A stretch of DNA of 64,000 nt from an uncultured Gemmatimonadota bacterium. GTDB taxonomy: Bacteria; Gemmatimonadota; Gemmatimonadetes; Gemmatimonadales; Gemmatimonadaceae. The stretch's first letter is position 1, and the number at the start of each line of letters is the position of its first letter. Of this stretch, positions 50,262 to 59,502 are shown one piece after another. The notes beneath the pieces were generated by a model. The model did no database searches. It was not told the DNA's origin and was given only the letters and a program-made list of their open reading frames with translations. Position numbers and translations under genes: made by a program. The stretch is taken from NCBI GenBank assembly GCA_903882745.1, contig CAIRYG010000005.1, positions 124,001-188,000 on the forward strand, read 5' to 3'.

Positions 50262-50393
50262 GGTATCCGAACGCCTTGGCTAGTCTCTGGAATCGTAGGA
50301 TGGGTCATGGCGGGAACCATTGTCAGGCGTCCCTCGTCGAGCGTCATCAATCCCGTGCCCGTCGAATCCTTTGATTCCATGCTGCCGAATGCA

Positions 50394-50427
50394 ACATGGG
50401 GGGCCGTCAGCTGACGGCCCCCCGTGT
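50394..50427 (-). terminator. Hairpin after sortilin-like paralog 2
   Basis: A perfect palindrome with no loop (arms 50398-50410 and 50411-50423, extendable to 50394-50427 with one wobble pair) lies 20 bases past the stop on the minus strand. No U-tract. Confidence 0.7.
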
Positions 50428-50446
50428 GTTCTGCTGAGATCGCGTG

Positions 50447-53400
50447 CTACTCCTTGGCCACCACGATCGCCGGCTGTCCCGCCGCCTTTCGCTTGGCATT
50501 CACCGCGGCGAGCCCGGTGGTCTTCATCGTGGTCCACTGCGCGAGGATCGCGGTCATCTCCGCCTTGGCCTTGGTGCACGCCTCCACCTGCGTGGCTGTC
50601 GGTGTCACATCGGCCGCCTGCATCGCCATCGCCGCCGAATTGAGCGAAGCGATGACCGATTCCAGCGTCGGGGTTGCCGCGGCGCCACCAGCACCGCCAC
50701 GTCCACCACCACCACCGCCGCCCCCACGTCCACCGCGGCCACCACCTCCAACTGCGGGTGCCGGCGCAATCTTCTCAATCTGCGCCTTGAGCGCGTCGGC
50801 TTCGGCGCTGGGGCTCTTGCTGAGCGCATCGACGAGTGCGCGGGCGTCGGTGAACGCATTCCGCGTCGCCTTGGCGCCGTTGTACATCGCGTTGGTGAGC
50901 GTCGTGAGCTGCGTCAGCCCCGCCGCCGAGGTCTTCACGCGCGGGTCGAGCTTGAGCGTGATTGGCTGGGTGTAGCTCTTGCCGTCGACCGTCAACCGCA
51001 CGGTGTACGTCCCCGGCTGCGCCCAAGGCGAGCCTGGCGACGTGTACGTGCGTCCTGGCACCGCGCCGCTCGATCCATCGCTGCCACCGCGTCCACCGCC
51101 ACCCGCACCAATGGGATCCATATGCAGGTCCCAGTTGAAGCGATGCATGCCGCGCGTTGCGCCCAGCGTGAGCGACGGAGCGGGCCAGTACAGCGGCAGC
51201 CCACAATCCGCCGCGTTCGGGTTCGATTGGCAGATCTGATTGTACTTGTCCGGATCGGTGGCCGGCTCCGCACTCATTTTGCGATCGTCGCTCGTGTAGG
51301 AGCGCATCACCGCTCCGGACTTGTCGAGAATCTCCAGCTTCACCGGACCACTCGCATTCGACGCGAGATAGTAGTCAATGATGCCACCCGGTGCCGGGTT
51401 CTCACCAGCTGGTACTTCCGGCGGCCACGGGGTCGGATCGTTGGTGGCAAATCGCACACGCAGCGCGGTGGCCGGCTTGAAGAGGAAGTGGCCATTGGCC
51501 GACGTCATTTCCGCCATCTGCCGCAGCGGCGTGACGTTGTCGAGGATCCAGTAACCACGCCCGTGCGTACCGGCCACGAGATCGCTGCACTGGCAAATGC
51601 TGTCGTCCTTCACCTGGATGTCACGCACCGAGATCGACGGCATGTCGACCTTGAGCGACTGCCAGTGATCGCCATCGTCGAAGCTCACCCAGACCTGCAG
51701 ATCGGTGGCGGCATAGAGCAGCCCCTTCTTGCGTGGGTCTTCGCGAATCGAGTTGGCGACCGCGCCACCGGCGATCCCGGTGTTGATCTCCGTCCACGTC
51801 TTGCCGCCATCGTGCGTGCGGAAGAAGTGTGGGTTGAGATCGTCAATGCGCAGCGTGTTCGCCGCGGCATAGGCGGTCTGCGAATCAAAGTGCCCCGCTT
51901 CGATGTTGAAAATGCGGGTCCACGGCTTGATGCTGGCCGGCGTCACATTGCTCCACTTGGCGCCGCCATCGGTCGTGACCGAAATCGTGCCGTCGTCGGT
52001 GCCGGTCCAGATGATCCCAATGTTCTTGCTCGACAGCGACATCGCGGTGATTGCACCGGCGGCGTTTGCTGTGACACTCGACGCATACTTACCTGCCGTC
52101 GAGGGAACCCCCCAGGTCGCGCCGCGCGTCAGATCGCCGCTGATGCGTGTCCAGCTATGCGCGCGATCCGTGCTCTTCCACACCACGTTCGATGCGTAGA
52201 ACAGGGTGTTGTGATCCACCGGCGACCACTCGATCGGCATGGTGCGGACGTTGCGGCCGAACTCCGTGCCGCGCTGCGACGCATCGGGACCAACGGCGGA
52301 CGTCTGTCCAGTCTTGCGATTGTACAGCGACACACCGGTGCGCTGGCTGCCGAACACCATGTCGGGATCCTTGGGATCCGCGGCTGCCACACCGTACTCC
52401 TGAATGTTCACGGGGTGCCAATCATGGAAGGTGATCTCACCATCCATCGAGCGGCTGTCCACGCACGCCGATCCAGAATCCTGCTGCCCACCACACACGC
52501 GATACGGGAAACTCATGTCAGTGCTCACGTGGTACATCGCGGCCGTGGGCTGGTTATACCAGTTGCTCCACGACTTGCCGCGGTTCCCCGACACCACACC
52601 GCCCTGATCCGCGACCACAATCAAAATGTTCGGATCGTTCGGGTTCACCCACGACTTCTGATAATCGTCACCGCCGGGCGCGCCGCGCACCGCGCTCCAG
52701 GTGATCCCCCCATCTTCCGTCCGCCAAAACACGGTGCTCGAGCTGTAGATCACCTTCTCGTTCTTCGGGTCCACCGTGATCGTCGGCAAATCGCCGCCGC
52801 CAATGCGTACGAGCGGACGATTGTCCGGCGTGCGCGTCGATCCGGCCTCTACCGCCGCCAGCTTCCAGTGCTCGCCGCCGTCGACGCTCTTATAGAACCC
52901 CACCGTGCCGCCGCCTGCGCCACCTCGTCCACCGGCACCGGCGGTCGCCGCACCGGCAACCATCGCGTACACCGTCCCAGGAGCACTCGGCGCGAGCGCC
53001 AAGTTGGCCTCAATCACCGAAGGCAGGCCGTCCGTGAGATGCTTCCACGTGGTGCCGCCATCTACGGACTTGAAAATCCCCTTGCCGGCGCCGCCAAAGC
53101 CTTGCCCTTCGATGAAGCTCTGCTGCTGCTCCCACAGCGCGGCGTACACGGTGTTCGGGTTCGACGGATCAATGCGCACATCGTTCGCGCTCGTGTATTC
53201 GTCCTGATACAGCACCTTCTGGAATGTCTTGCCGCCGTCCGTCGAGCGGAACACACCGCGCTCGGTATTGGGGCCGTACGGATGACCGAGCGCCGCAACA
53301 AACAGACGGTTCGGATCCTTCGGGTCCACATCGATGTTCGCAATCATCTGCGTATCGAACAGGCCGAGGTGCGTCCACGTCTTGCCGGCGTCGATCGACT

Positions 53401-53773
53401 TGTACACGCCGTCGCCTACCGAGAGATCGGGGCGAATGATTCCCGCGCCCGTGCCGACATAGATGATGTTTGGATTCGACGGCGCCACGGCGATCGCGCC
53501 GATCGAGCCGGTGGGCTGCCCGTCAAAAATCGGCACCCAGTTTGCGCCGTAATCGGTGGAACGCCACACGCCGCCATTATCGAAGCCGATGTACGCCACG
53601 TTCGGCTGACTTGGCACACCAGCGACCGCGCGCGCGCGACCAGCGCGCGTCGGGCCGATCTGGCGCCAATGCATAGCGGCGGTGGGATCGACCGGGGATT
53701 GTGCGACGGCCGCTGCAGAGAGCGTCAGCAGGCCGACGAAGGCGAGAACGGAGCGCAGAAATGGAAGGCGCAC
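50447..53773 (-). CDS. Sortilin/VPS10-like secreted beta-propeller protein, paralog 2
   Basis: The 1108-residue protein begins at a GTG at 53773 with a signal peptide ending AVAQ. Asp boxes run throughout (GGVWRSTDYGANWVPI, GVFRSTDGGKTFQKV, GIFKSVDGGTTWKHL, VFWRTEDGGITWSAV, FFRTHDGGKTWTEI), building a large VPS10-like propeller. The middle contains VCGGQQDSGSACVDS with Cys. The C-terminal part has a beta domain (GTYTVRLTVDGKSYTQPI) and a helical tail. Gly/Arg-rich stretches occur at about 50683-50757, 51063-51110 and 52902-52950. Length and layout match paralog 1. A same-length open frame on the opposite strand is a shadow. Confidence 0.86.
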   Translation of the reverse strand: MRLPFLRSVLAFVGLLTLSAAAVAQSPVDPTAAMHWRQIGPTRAGRARAVAGVPSQPNVAYIGFDNGGVWRSTDYGANWVPIFDGQPTGSIGAIAVAPSNPNIIYVGTGAGIIRPDLSVGDGVYKSIDAGKTWTHLGLFDTQMIANIDVDPKDPNRLFVAALGHPYGPNTERGVFRSTDGGKTFQKVLYQDEYTSANDVRIDPSNPNTVYAALWEQQQSFIEGQGFGGAGKGIFKSVDGGTTWKHLTDGLPSVIEANLALAPSAPGTVYAMVAGAATAGAGGRGGAGGGTVGFYKSVDGGEHWKLAAVEAGSTRTPDNRPLVRIGGGDLPTITVDPKNEKVIYSSSTVFWRTEDGGITWSAVRGAPGGDDYQKSWVNPNDPNILIVVADQGGVVSGNRGKSWSNWYNQPTAAMYHVSTDMSFPYRVCGGQQDSGSACVDSRSMDGEITFHDWHPVNIQEYGVAAADPKDPDMVFGSQRTGVSLYNRKTGQTSAVGPDASQRGTEFGRNVRTMPIEWSPVDHNTLFYASNVVWKSTDRAHSWTRISGDLTRGATWGVPSTAGKYASSVTANAAGAITAMSLSSKNIGIIWTGTDDGTISVTTDGGAKWSNVTPASIKPWTRIFNIEAGHFDSQTAYAAANTLRIDDLNPHFFRTHDGGKTWTEINTGIAGGAVANSIREDPRKKGLLYAATDLQVWVSFDDGDHWQSLKVDMPSISVRDIQVKDDSICQCSDLVAGTHGRGYWILDNVTPLRQMAEMTSANGHFLFKPATALRVRFATNDPTPWPPEVPAGENPAPGGIIDYYLASNASGPVKLEILDKSGAVMRSYTSDDRKMSAEPATDPDKYNQICQSNPNAADCGLPLYWPAPSLTLGATRGMHRFNWDLHMDPIGAGGGGRGGSDGSSGAVPGRTYTSPGSPWAQPGTYTVRLTVDGKSYTQPITLKLDPRVKTSAAGLTQLTTLTNAMYNGAKATRNAFTDARALVDALSKSPSAEADALKAQIEKIAPAPAVGGGGRGGRGGGGGGGGRGGAGGAAATPTLESVIASLNSAAMAMQAADVTPTATQVEACTKAKAEMTAILAQWTTMKTTGLAAVNAKRKAAGQPAIVVAKE

Positions 53774-53923
53774 AGGGACGGGGCCGGGTAGGGGACTGGG
53801 ACGGGCGCGATATCGCGCTCACTAATGATGCGGTCTCGGTGACCTCGGAGCAACGCAGGCCCCCTCAAGCACCCAAAAACGACCCCTCAACCAGCCCCCG
53901 CCGCACGCGCCAACCGCAGCTGT

Positions 53924-54436
53924 TCAGTGGAGCTCCAGCTGCCAGTATCCGACGTTCATCCAGTGCCCAAACTTGATCCCGATATTCGAGAACTCGGCGA
54001 CCTTCACGAAGCCAAACTTCTCGTGCAAGCGCACGCTGGCCTCGTTCGGGAGCCCAATTCCACCCACTGCGGTGCGGATCCCGCGCACACGAAGCAATGG
54101 CAACAATGCCGCATAGAGTGCGCTTCCGATTCCCATGCCGGAGTTCCCCGGGGCGCAGTAGACGGTGACCTCAGCCGAGAAGCGATACCCAACACGCGGC
54201 TTCCATGGTGATGCGTACGCGTACCCCACGATCTGGCCCGCGCGCTCAGCCACTAACCAGGGAAGTCCCGACGCGTCGATCTGCTCGATGCGGTCGGTGA
54301 TCACAGCGCCCGTCACGGCCTCTTCCTCGAACGTGACGGCGGTATTGAGCACAAAGTGATTGTAGATCGTCGCAATCGCGGAGGCATCGTCACGCGACAC
54401 AGGACGCACATTACACGTCGTCGGCTGACCTGGCAT
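53924..54436 (-). CDS. GNAT acetyltransferase, phosphinothricin acetyltransferase-like
   Basis: The ATG at 54436 lies one base after the MFS stop (TAGCATG). The 170-residue protein has the GNAT fold: AIATIYNHFVLNTAVTFEEE at the N-terminus, VGYAYASPWKPR, and the acetyl-CoA loop in GNSGMGIGSALYAALLPLL, then GIGLPNEASVRLHEKFGFV. The pattern fits the phosphinothricin/bialaphos acetyltransferase group, which acts on glufosinate-like compounds or amino acid analogues. Pairing with an exporter is consistent with a detoxification role. Confidence 0.82.
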   Translation of the reverse strand: MPGQPTTCNVRPVSRDDASAIATIYNHFVLNTAVTFEEEAVTGAVITDRIEQIDASGLPWLVAERAGQIVGYAYASPWKPRVGYRFSAEVTVYCAPGNSGMGIGSALYAALLPLLRVRGIRTAVGGIGLPNEASVRLHEKFGFVKVAEFSNIGIKFGHWMNVGYWQLELH

Positions 54437-54437
54437 G

Positions 54438-55679
54438 CTACGCGGCGGCGCGGGCGTCATGACCCGATGCATGAGCCCGCGTGAAGGCGAGCACACCGAT
54501 CAATCCCAGCAACTGGACGACGCCGGCAATGTAAAATGGCGCTCCTTCGGCAGCGCTCGGCATGCCGGGCGCGATCGCGTACGCGAAACTCGCGCCGAAG
54601 AGTGTGGGTCCAAGCATCCCGGCCACTCCTCCCAAACTCCCCAGCGCGCCCTGCAGTTGCCCCTGCTCCTCTGGCGAGACGCGTGCAGACATCAAGGCCT
54701 GTGCCGAGGGCGCGTAGAGCCCCGCCAGAGAACCGAACGGAATACCAAGCATGAACCAGAATGGGGTCGACGCCACGCCGTACAACACACTCGCCAGCGC
54801 CGCACAGCCAAGGCCAATCATGGCTGAGGTGCGCTCCCCAAATTTCTTCACGACTGGGCGAATAATCCCCCCTTGCACCACCGAACTCGTAACGCCAACA
54901 ATCGCGAGGGTAATCCCGGTGCGACTTGCACTCCAGCCGTAGCGATGCCCCACATAGAGCACGTACACAGCCGGCAGCACCTGGTGTGCGAGCTGGTAGC
55001 AAAACTGTACGACGGCGAGCCCGGCGAGCGTCGCGCTCGAGCGTAACAGACGCAGCGAGCCCAGCGGATTCGCGCGCGTCCAAGAAAATGGCTCGCGTCG
55101 ATCGCGCGGGAGCGATTCCGGAAGTGCGAAATATCCGTAGACCGCATTGGCGGCCGTCAGAGCGCCGGCGACCCAGAAGGGGAGCCGCGGATCGTGCGCG
55201 CCAAGCGCGCCGCCGAGTGCTGGACCCAGGACGAAACCAAGTCCCCACGCCGCGCCGATCATCCCAAAGGCGCTCGCACGCTTCTCCGGCTCGGTGACGT
55301 CGGCGATATAGGCACCCGCCGTGGTGTACGTCGCACCGCAGATCCCTGAGGTAATGCGTCCGAACCAGAGCCAGGCGAGCGTCGGCGCCGCGGCCATGAC
55401 GATGTAGTCCACCACGAGGCCAACGAGCGCGAGCAGGATGACTGGGCGACGACCGAAGCGATCGGAGAGGGAACCGAGAATCGGCGAGAACAGGAACTGC
55501 GCCGCGGCGTACGCGCTGCCGAAGAGCCCCCACATGTTGGCGGCGCGCACGGTGTCGTTGTGCAGGAACGAGGCCACGAGCGACGGCAACACGGGCACGA
55601 CAATCCCGAAGGCCAGCACGTCGAGAATGACGGTCAGGTAGAGAAAGCGGAGCGCGCGGGCGCTGGCGGCGGTTGGCAT
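54438..55679 (-). CDS. MFS drug exporter, TetA/TCR-like
   Basis: The 413-residue protein has 12 predicted membrane segments. The opening FLYLTVILDVLAFGIVVPVLP and motif A GSLSDRFGRRPVILLAL are typical of tetracycline/multidrug exporters. A motif C-like AAWGLGFVLGPALGGALGAH follows in segment 5. The substrate is unknown. It is followed immediately by the acetyltransferase gene, so the two are probably co-transcribed. Confidence 0.88.
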   Translation of the reverse strand: MPTAASARALRFLYLTVILDVLAFGIVVPVLPSLVASFLHNDTVRAANMWGLFGSAYAAAQFLFSPILGSLSDRFGRRPVILLALVGLVVDYIVMAAAPTLAWLWFGRITSGICGATYTTAGAYIADVTEPEKRASAFGMIGAAWGLGFVLGPALGGALGAHDPRLPFWVAGALTAANAVYGYFALPESLPRDRREPFSWTRANPLGSLRLLRSSATLAGLAVVQFCYQLAHQVLPAVYVLYVGHRYGWSASRTGITLAIVGVTSSVVQGGIIRPVVKKFGERTSAMIGLGCAALASVLYGVASTPFWFMLGIPFGSLAGLYAPSAQALMSARVSPEEQGQLQGALGSLGGVAGMLGPTLFGASFAYAIAPGMPSAAEGAPFYIAGVVQLLGLIGVLAFTRAHASGHDARAAA

Positions 55680-55758
55680 GCAGCGCCGAATCTATCCCAC
55701 TAGCGCTTCAAGCGCGAGGCGCAGGCTTGCCAAAGACGCGGCGAGGTGCGGTGCGTCG

Positions 55759-55786
55759 AGGTGTCACGACATGCGTATTGACACCT
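55759..55786 (-). terminator. Possible hairpin at end of 90-residue gene
   Basis: Arms aggtgtca (55759-55766) and tgacacct (55779-55786) flank 12 bases and touch the stop codon of the 90-residue gene. The stem is short and the loop long. Confidence 0.3.
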
Positions 55787-56058
55787 TACGCAAGAAAGCG
55801 CCGCGCCACCTGCTCGAGTCGGTCATCACCGGATTTCTCCGCTTCCACACGGATCGCCTCGACGAACCCCTTCAGCTTGGGTTCGCCCCAGTAGTAGCCG
55901 GTCGCGCGCTCGGCGAGTTGCGTCTCGTTGACGCGCGCCGCTTCAAGCAGCGCGCGAGCGGCGGCTTGGTCGTAGCGGGGGTCGTCCCGCTCGGGGAGGT
56001 CATAGAAACGCCGAGGCATCTCGCCTTCGGCGTCGTCTCTCAGGAATGCGCGTGACAT
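55786..56058 (-). CDS. Small protein of unknown function, 90 residues
   Basis: The product is highly charged, has no signal peptide and no membrane segment. It starts MSRAFLRDDAEGE, a type of start seen in small proteins of the GreA-associated kind, but the rest (ARALLEAARVNETQLAERAT, then EAIRVEAEKSGDDRLEQ) matches no family I know. Predicted to be mostly helical and cytoplasmic. It is supported by coding-like composition and by a clear gap on both sides. Confidence 0.5.
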   Translation of the reverse strand: MSRAFLRDDAEGEMPRRFYDLPERDDPRYDQAAARALLEAARVNETQLAERATGYYWGEPKLKGFVEAIRVEAEKSGDDRLEQVARRFLA

Positions 56059-56111
56059 AGTATGAGGAATAGAAATCGACGGAGGGGGATGCCGCCACTC
56101 TTGCTAAAGGG

Positions 56112-56152
56112 CAATCGCCCGGCGTGGACGGTTCGTCCACGCCGGGCGATTG
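56112..56152. terminator. Strong hairpin after sortilin-like paralog 3
   Basis: A 19-bp perfect stem (56112-56130 and 56134-56152) with a three-base loop (gtt) lies 29 bases past the stop of the minus-strand paralog. No U-tract. It is the longest stem in the window. Confidence 0.8.
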
Positions 56153-56180
56153 ATACACAACGGGTGACACGGCGCGACGA

Positions 56181-59100
56181 TTACCGATCGTCGTCCTGGA
56201 ACGGCGACCCGCTGCCGCCGGTCCCCGACGCACGCTCAACGCGCATCACCTGCTTGTACGTCTTGCCGTCAACGACGATGCTCACGAGGTAATCGCCAGC
56301 GGCAACAGAGCCCGCCCCACGCATACCACCAAAGGCACCCGCGCCGCCGCGTCCCGCGAGGGTCCGGAACAACGTCATCAGTTGATTTTGGTCCGGCGGT
56401 GCGGCCGCGGCCGCGCCTTCACCGGCCGGAGCACCAGCTGGTGCACCAACAGGCGCTCCAGCTGGCGGACCACCCGCACGACCCGCGGCCGACTCGCCGG
56501 GACGCTCGTTCCACACGGGCGGACCACCAGCGCGTCCACCACCTGCACCACCACCCGCGAAGGCACCCATCATTTGCGTAGCGAAGCCCATGATTCCGTC
56601 AGGACTCTTGAGCGCCGCGCGCACCTGATCGAGCATCATCTTCGGCATCGCATTCTCTTTCTCGAGTGAGTCAAGCGTCGCCATCACCTTGCGCGCCTGC
56701 ACCACCGAGTCGCGGAGCGCCGCGGGCGAGAGTGGCTCACTCTTCGGCGCCTTCCCACGGTAGTTCCACACCACACGGCTGATCCCCGCGGTCCGAGGGC
56801 CACTCAGCGTGGTCAGCGTGTCGCCCGACGCATCCTGAATAATCACCTTGACCGGCGCGGCGGCCGCTGCGTTGAGGCGATAGTAAATCGCACCACCGTA
56901 CTGCGGGCTCTGCCCCTGGAACAGCTTGTGACCGCTGCTCTCGCCATTGTACGCCTTCTCGCCCCACTGATACTGCACGGGGCTCTTGAACAGCGTCGCG
57001 CTCGCGGCCAGCGTCTTCTCGTCCATCTGCTGCAGTGCGGCAATATCGACGATCCAGATCGAGCGACCATGCGTCGCGGCAATGAGCTCGCCGTCGCGCG
57101 GGTGGATCTGCAGATCGTGCACCGGCGTCGACGGCAGCCCGACCATGAACTTCTGCCAGCTCTTTCCCTTGTTGAGCGACACATAGGCACCCAAGTCGGT
57201 GCCGACGAAGAGCAGGTTCGGATTCTTGGTGTCTTCGCGGATCACGTGCACGAAGTCGGCGCTCCCCGTGGGGAGATTGTTCACGATGCTCGTGAACGTC
57301 TTGCCGCCGTCATAGGTCGCGTACACGTACGGCGTGAAGTCGTTGTTGCGGTGATTGTCGAACGTCACCCAGAAAGTGTTCTCGTCGAAGTGCGAGAGTT
57401 CGGCGCGCGACACGTACGTCCCGGCCGGCACACCCTTGAAGTGGCTCGTGAGCTCTTCCCACGCGCCGCCATCGTTTTTCGTCACCCACACGCGGCCATC
57501 ATCGGTACCGGCCACGAGATATCCCGCCTTCATCGGCGACTCGTTCAGCGTCACGATCGTCGCATACGTCTCGGCGCCGGTCGCATCCGTCGTGATCCCA
57601 CCCGTGGTCTGCATCGAGATGCGGATCTTGGTGGTGTCGCGGTACGAGAGGTCCGGCGAAATAAAGAACATGTCATCGCCCGCCTTGGTGCTCTTCAACA
57701 CGCGGTTCGATCCGAAGTACATCGTCTGCGGATTGTGGTGCGAGATGAAGTACGGCGTGTTCCAATTCCAGCGAATGTCCATGTCAATCGAGTCGCGCTT
57801 CTGCGACGCCTTGAGCGCATCCTGCCGCGCCTTCTGCTCTTTGCTCATCGGCTTGGTGGTGTCGGGACGATCCACAACGATCGAGTCCTCCCACTGGAGA
57901 TACTTGTTGCGCCACGCCGGCTTTTGCAGCGCAGTGCGCTCACCGGTGCTGATCACATAGCGGCCGATCGCACCGCCCTGCGACTCTCCGAAAATGACGT
58001 CTGCGTTCGTCGGGTCCATGGCCGTCACGAAGCCGTCGCCGCCGTTGTACGTGAACCACATCGAGTTGGTGATCGGGCCCGCCTTCCGCTTGCTCGGGCC
58101 GCACCAGCTGCCATTGTCCTGCGCGCCGGAGCACACGTTGTACGGCACCGACATGTCAAAGCTCACCGAATAGAACTGTCCAATCGCGAGCTGGTTCATC
58201 ACGTCGTAGTTGCCGCCACCGTCCCAGCTCTGCGCAATGCCGCCGTCATCGCCAACAATCAAATGGCTCGGATCCTTCGGGTCGATCCACATCGCGTGAT
58301 GATCCACATGCACATCGTTCGTCGCATTCTTGGCCGTCTTTCCACCGTCGTCCGAAAACTTCACCGGTGTGCTGCTCCAGTACACACGATCCGGATTCGT
58401 CGGATGCACGCGCACCTGCGAGTAGTAGAACGGACGGGTGTCTTCATCATTCATCTTGGTCCAGCTCTTGCCGCCGTCGGCTGAGCGATACAAGCCGCTC
58501 GGGGACTTCTGCGCCTTCACCTTCGCGTCCTTCTTCGCGTTGGCCGCCGTGTCCGCCTCAACAAGCGTGTACATCACATCCGGATTCGACGCCGAGATCG
58601 CAATGCCAATGCGCCCCTTCATCGTTTCCGGGAAACCGCTCCCCTTCACTTCGGTCCACGTCGCGCCGGCGTCGGTGCTCTTCCAGAGCGCCGAGCCCGG
58701 GCCGCCCGAAGTCAGGAAGTACGGACCACGCACCCGCTCATAGCTTGAGGCCCACACGACATTCGGGTCGCGTGGGTCGAGCGCAACATCCACAAAGCCT
58801 GCCTTGTTGCTGATGAACTTCATCAGCTTCCAGGTCATGCCGCCGTCGGTGGTCTTGTAGAGCCCCCGCTCGGGGTTCGGGCCCCACGCATGACCGAGCG
58901 CAGCCACATACACCGTGTTCGGATCCTTGGGATGCACCACAATACGGCCAATCTGCTGTGTCTCCTGCAGCCCCATCATCTTCCACGACTTGCCACCGTC
59001 GGTGGACTTGAACAGCCCGCCTCCCGGGGAAATCGTGTTGCGCGCGTTGGGTTCGCCCGTGCCGAAGTACACCGTATTCGTATCGCTCGGCGCGATCGCA

Positions 59101-59381
59101 ATCTGCCCACCGGACGCGACGCGCTCATTCTCAAGCACCGCGCGGAAGGTCGTGCCCGCGTTCGTGGTCTTGAACACACCGCCCGCAGCAGTGCTCACAT
59201 AGAACGTGCGCGACGGCCAAGGAATTCCGGCGATGTCGGTGACGCGTCCCTGGAAGTTCGCAGGGCCGATGCTGCGCCAGCGGAAATGCTGGAGCGAGGC
59301 GGAGTCGAGCTGTTGGGCCGCGAGCGAGCCGGCCGTGCCAACGACCAGCATCGCCGACGAGAGAAGTGTTCGGATGCGCAT
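56181..59381 (-). CDS. Sortilin/VPS10-like secreted beta-propeller protein, paralog 3
   Basis: From the ATG at 59381 (an earlier frame to 59480 lacks a good start), the 1066-residue protein has a signal peptide ending LAAQ. Asp-box blades (GGVFKTTNAGTTFRAV, GLFKSTDGGKSWKMM, GLYKTTDGGMTWKLM, ALWKSTDAGATWTEV, GLYRSADGGKSWTKM) form the propeller. A Cys-bearing VCSGAQDNGSWCGPS loop corresponds to one in paralog 2. The C-terminal region holds the Gly/Ala/Pro-rich stretch (about 56300-56580) and a final beta domain with VSIVVDGKTYKQVM. It lies downstream of the S9 peptidase, on the same strand. Confidence 0.86.
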   Translation of the reverse strand: MRIRTLLSSAMLVVGTAGSLAAQQLDSASLQHFRWRSIGPANFQGRVTDIAGIPWPSRTFYVSTAAGGVFKTTNAGTTFRAVLENERVASGGQIAIAPSDTNTVYFGTGEPNARNTISPGGGLFKSTDGGKSWKMMGLQETQQIGRIVVHPKDPNTVYVAALGHAWGPNPERGLYKTTDGGMTWKLMKFISNKAGFVDVALDPRDPNVVWASSYERVRGPYFLTSGGPGSALWKSTDAGATWTEVKGSGFPETMKGRIGIAISASNPDVMYTLVEADTAANAKKDAKVKAQKSPSGLYRSADGGKSWTKMNDEDTRPFYYSQVRVHPTNPDRVYWSSTPVKFSDDGGKTAKNATNDVHVDHHAMWIDPKDPSHLIVGDDGGIAQSWDGGGNYDVMNQLAIGQFYSVSFDMSVPYNVCSGAQDNGSWCGPSKRKAGPITNSMWFTYNGGDGFVTAMDPTNADVIFGESQGGAIGRYVISTGERTALQKPAWRNKYLQWEDSIVVDRPDTTKPMSKEQKARQDALKASQKRDSIDMDIRWNWNTPYFISHHNPQTMYFGSNRVLKSTKAGDDMFFISPDLSYRDTTKIRISMQTTGGITTDATGAETYATIVTLNESPMKAGYLVAGTDDGRVWVTKNDGGAWEELTSHFKGVPAGTYVSRAELSHFDENTFWVTFDNHRNNDFTPYVYATYDGGKTFTSIVNNLPTGSADFVHVIREDTKNPNLLFVGTDLGAYVSLNKGKSWQKFMVGLPSTPVHDLQIHPRDGELIAATHGRSIWIVDIAALQQMDEKTLAASATLFKSPVQYQWGEKAYNGESSGHKLFQGQSPQYGGAIYYRLNAAAAAPVKVIIQDASGDTLTTLSGPRTAGISRVVWNYRGKAPKSEPLSPAALRDSVVQARKVMATLDSLEKENAMPKMMLDQVRAALKSPDGIMGFATQMMGAFAGGGAGGGRAGGPPVWNERPGESAAGRAGGPPAGAPVGAPAGAPAGEGAAAAAPPDQNQLMTLFRTLAGRGGAGAFGGMRGAGSVAAGDYLVSIVVDGKTYKQVMRVERASGTGGSGSPFQDDDR

Positions 59382-59435
59382 GGGAGCGTATGGGGGGGAA
59401 GAGACGTGCGGAAGAGCCACCCTGAATGTTAATGC

Positions 59436-59472
59436 GAAAGCCCTCGCACCGGACAGCAGTGCGAGGGCTTTC
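59436..59472. terminator. Hairpin between S9 peptidase and sortilin-like gene
   Basis: A 14-bp perfect stem (59436-59449 and 59459-59472) with a nine-base loop lies 31 bases past the S9 peptidase stop on the minus strand, before the start of paralog 3. Confidence 0.7.
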
Positions 59473-59502
59473 ATTTTCACGAAATGGCAGTGAGTCGGGT
59501 TC

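Noticed and set aside
50444-53791. 1115-codon open frame on the plus strand
   Set aside because: It lies exactly opposite the sortilin-like paralog 2 gene, is rich in Arg and His, and has no signal or known motif. It is a shadow caused by G+C-biased third positions.
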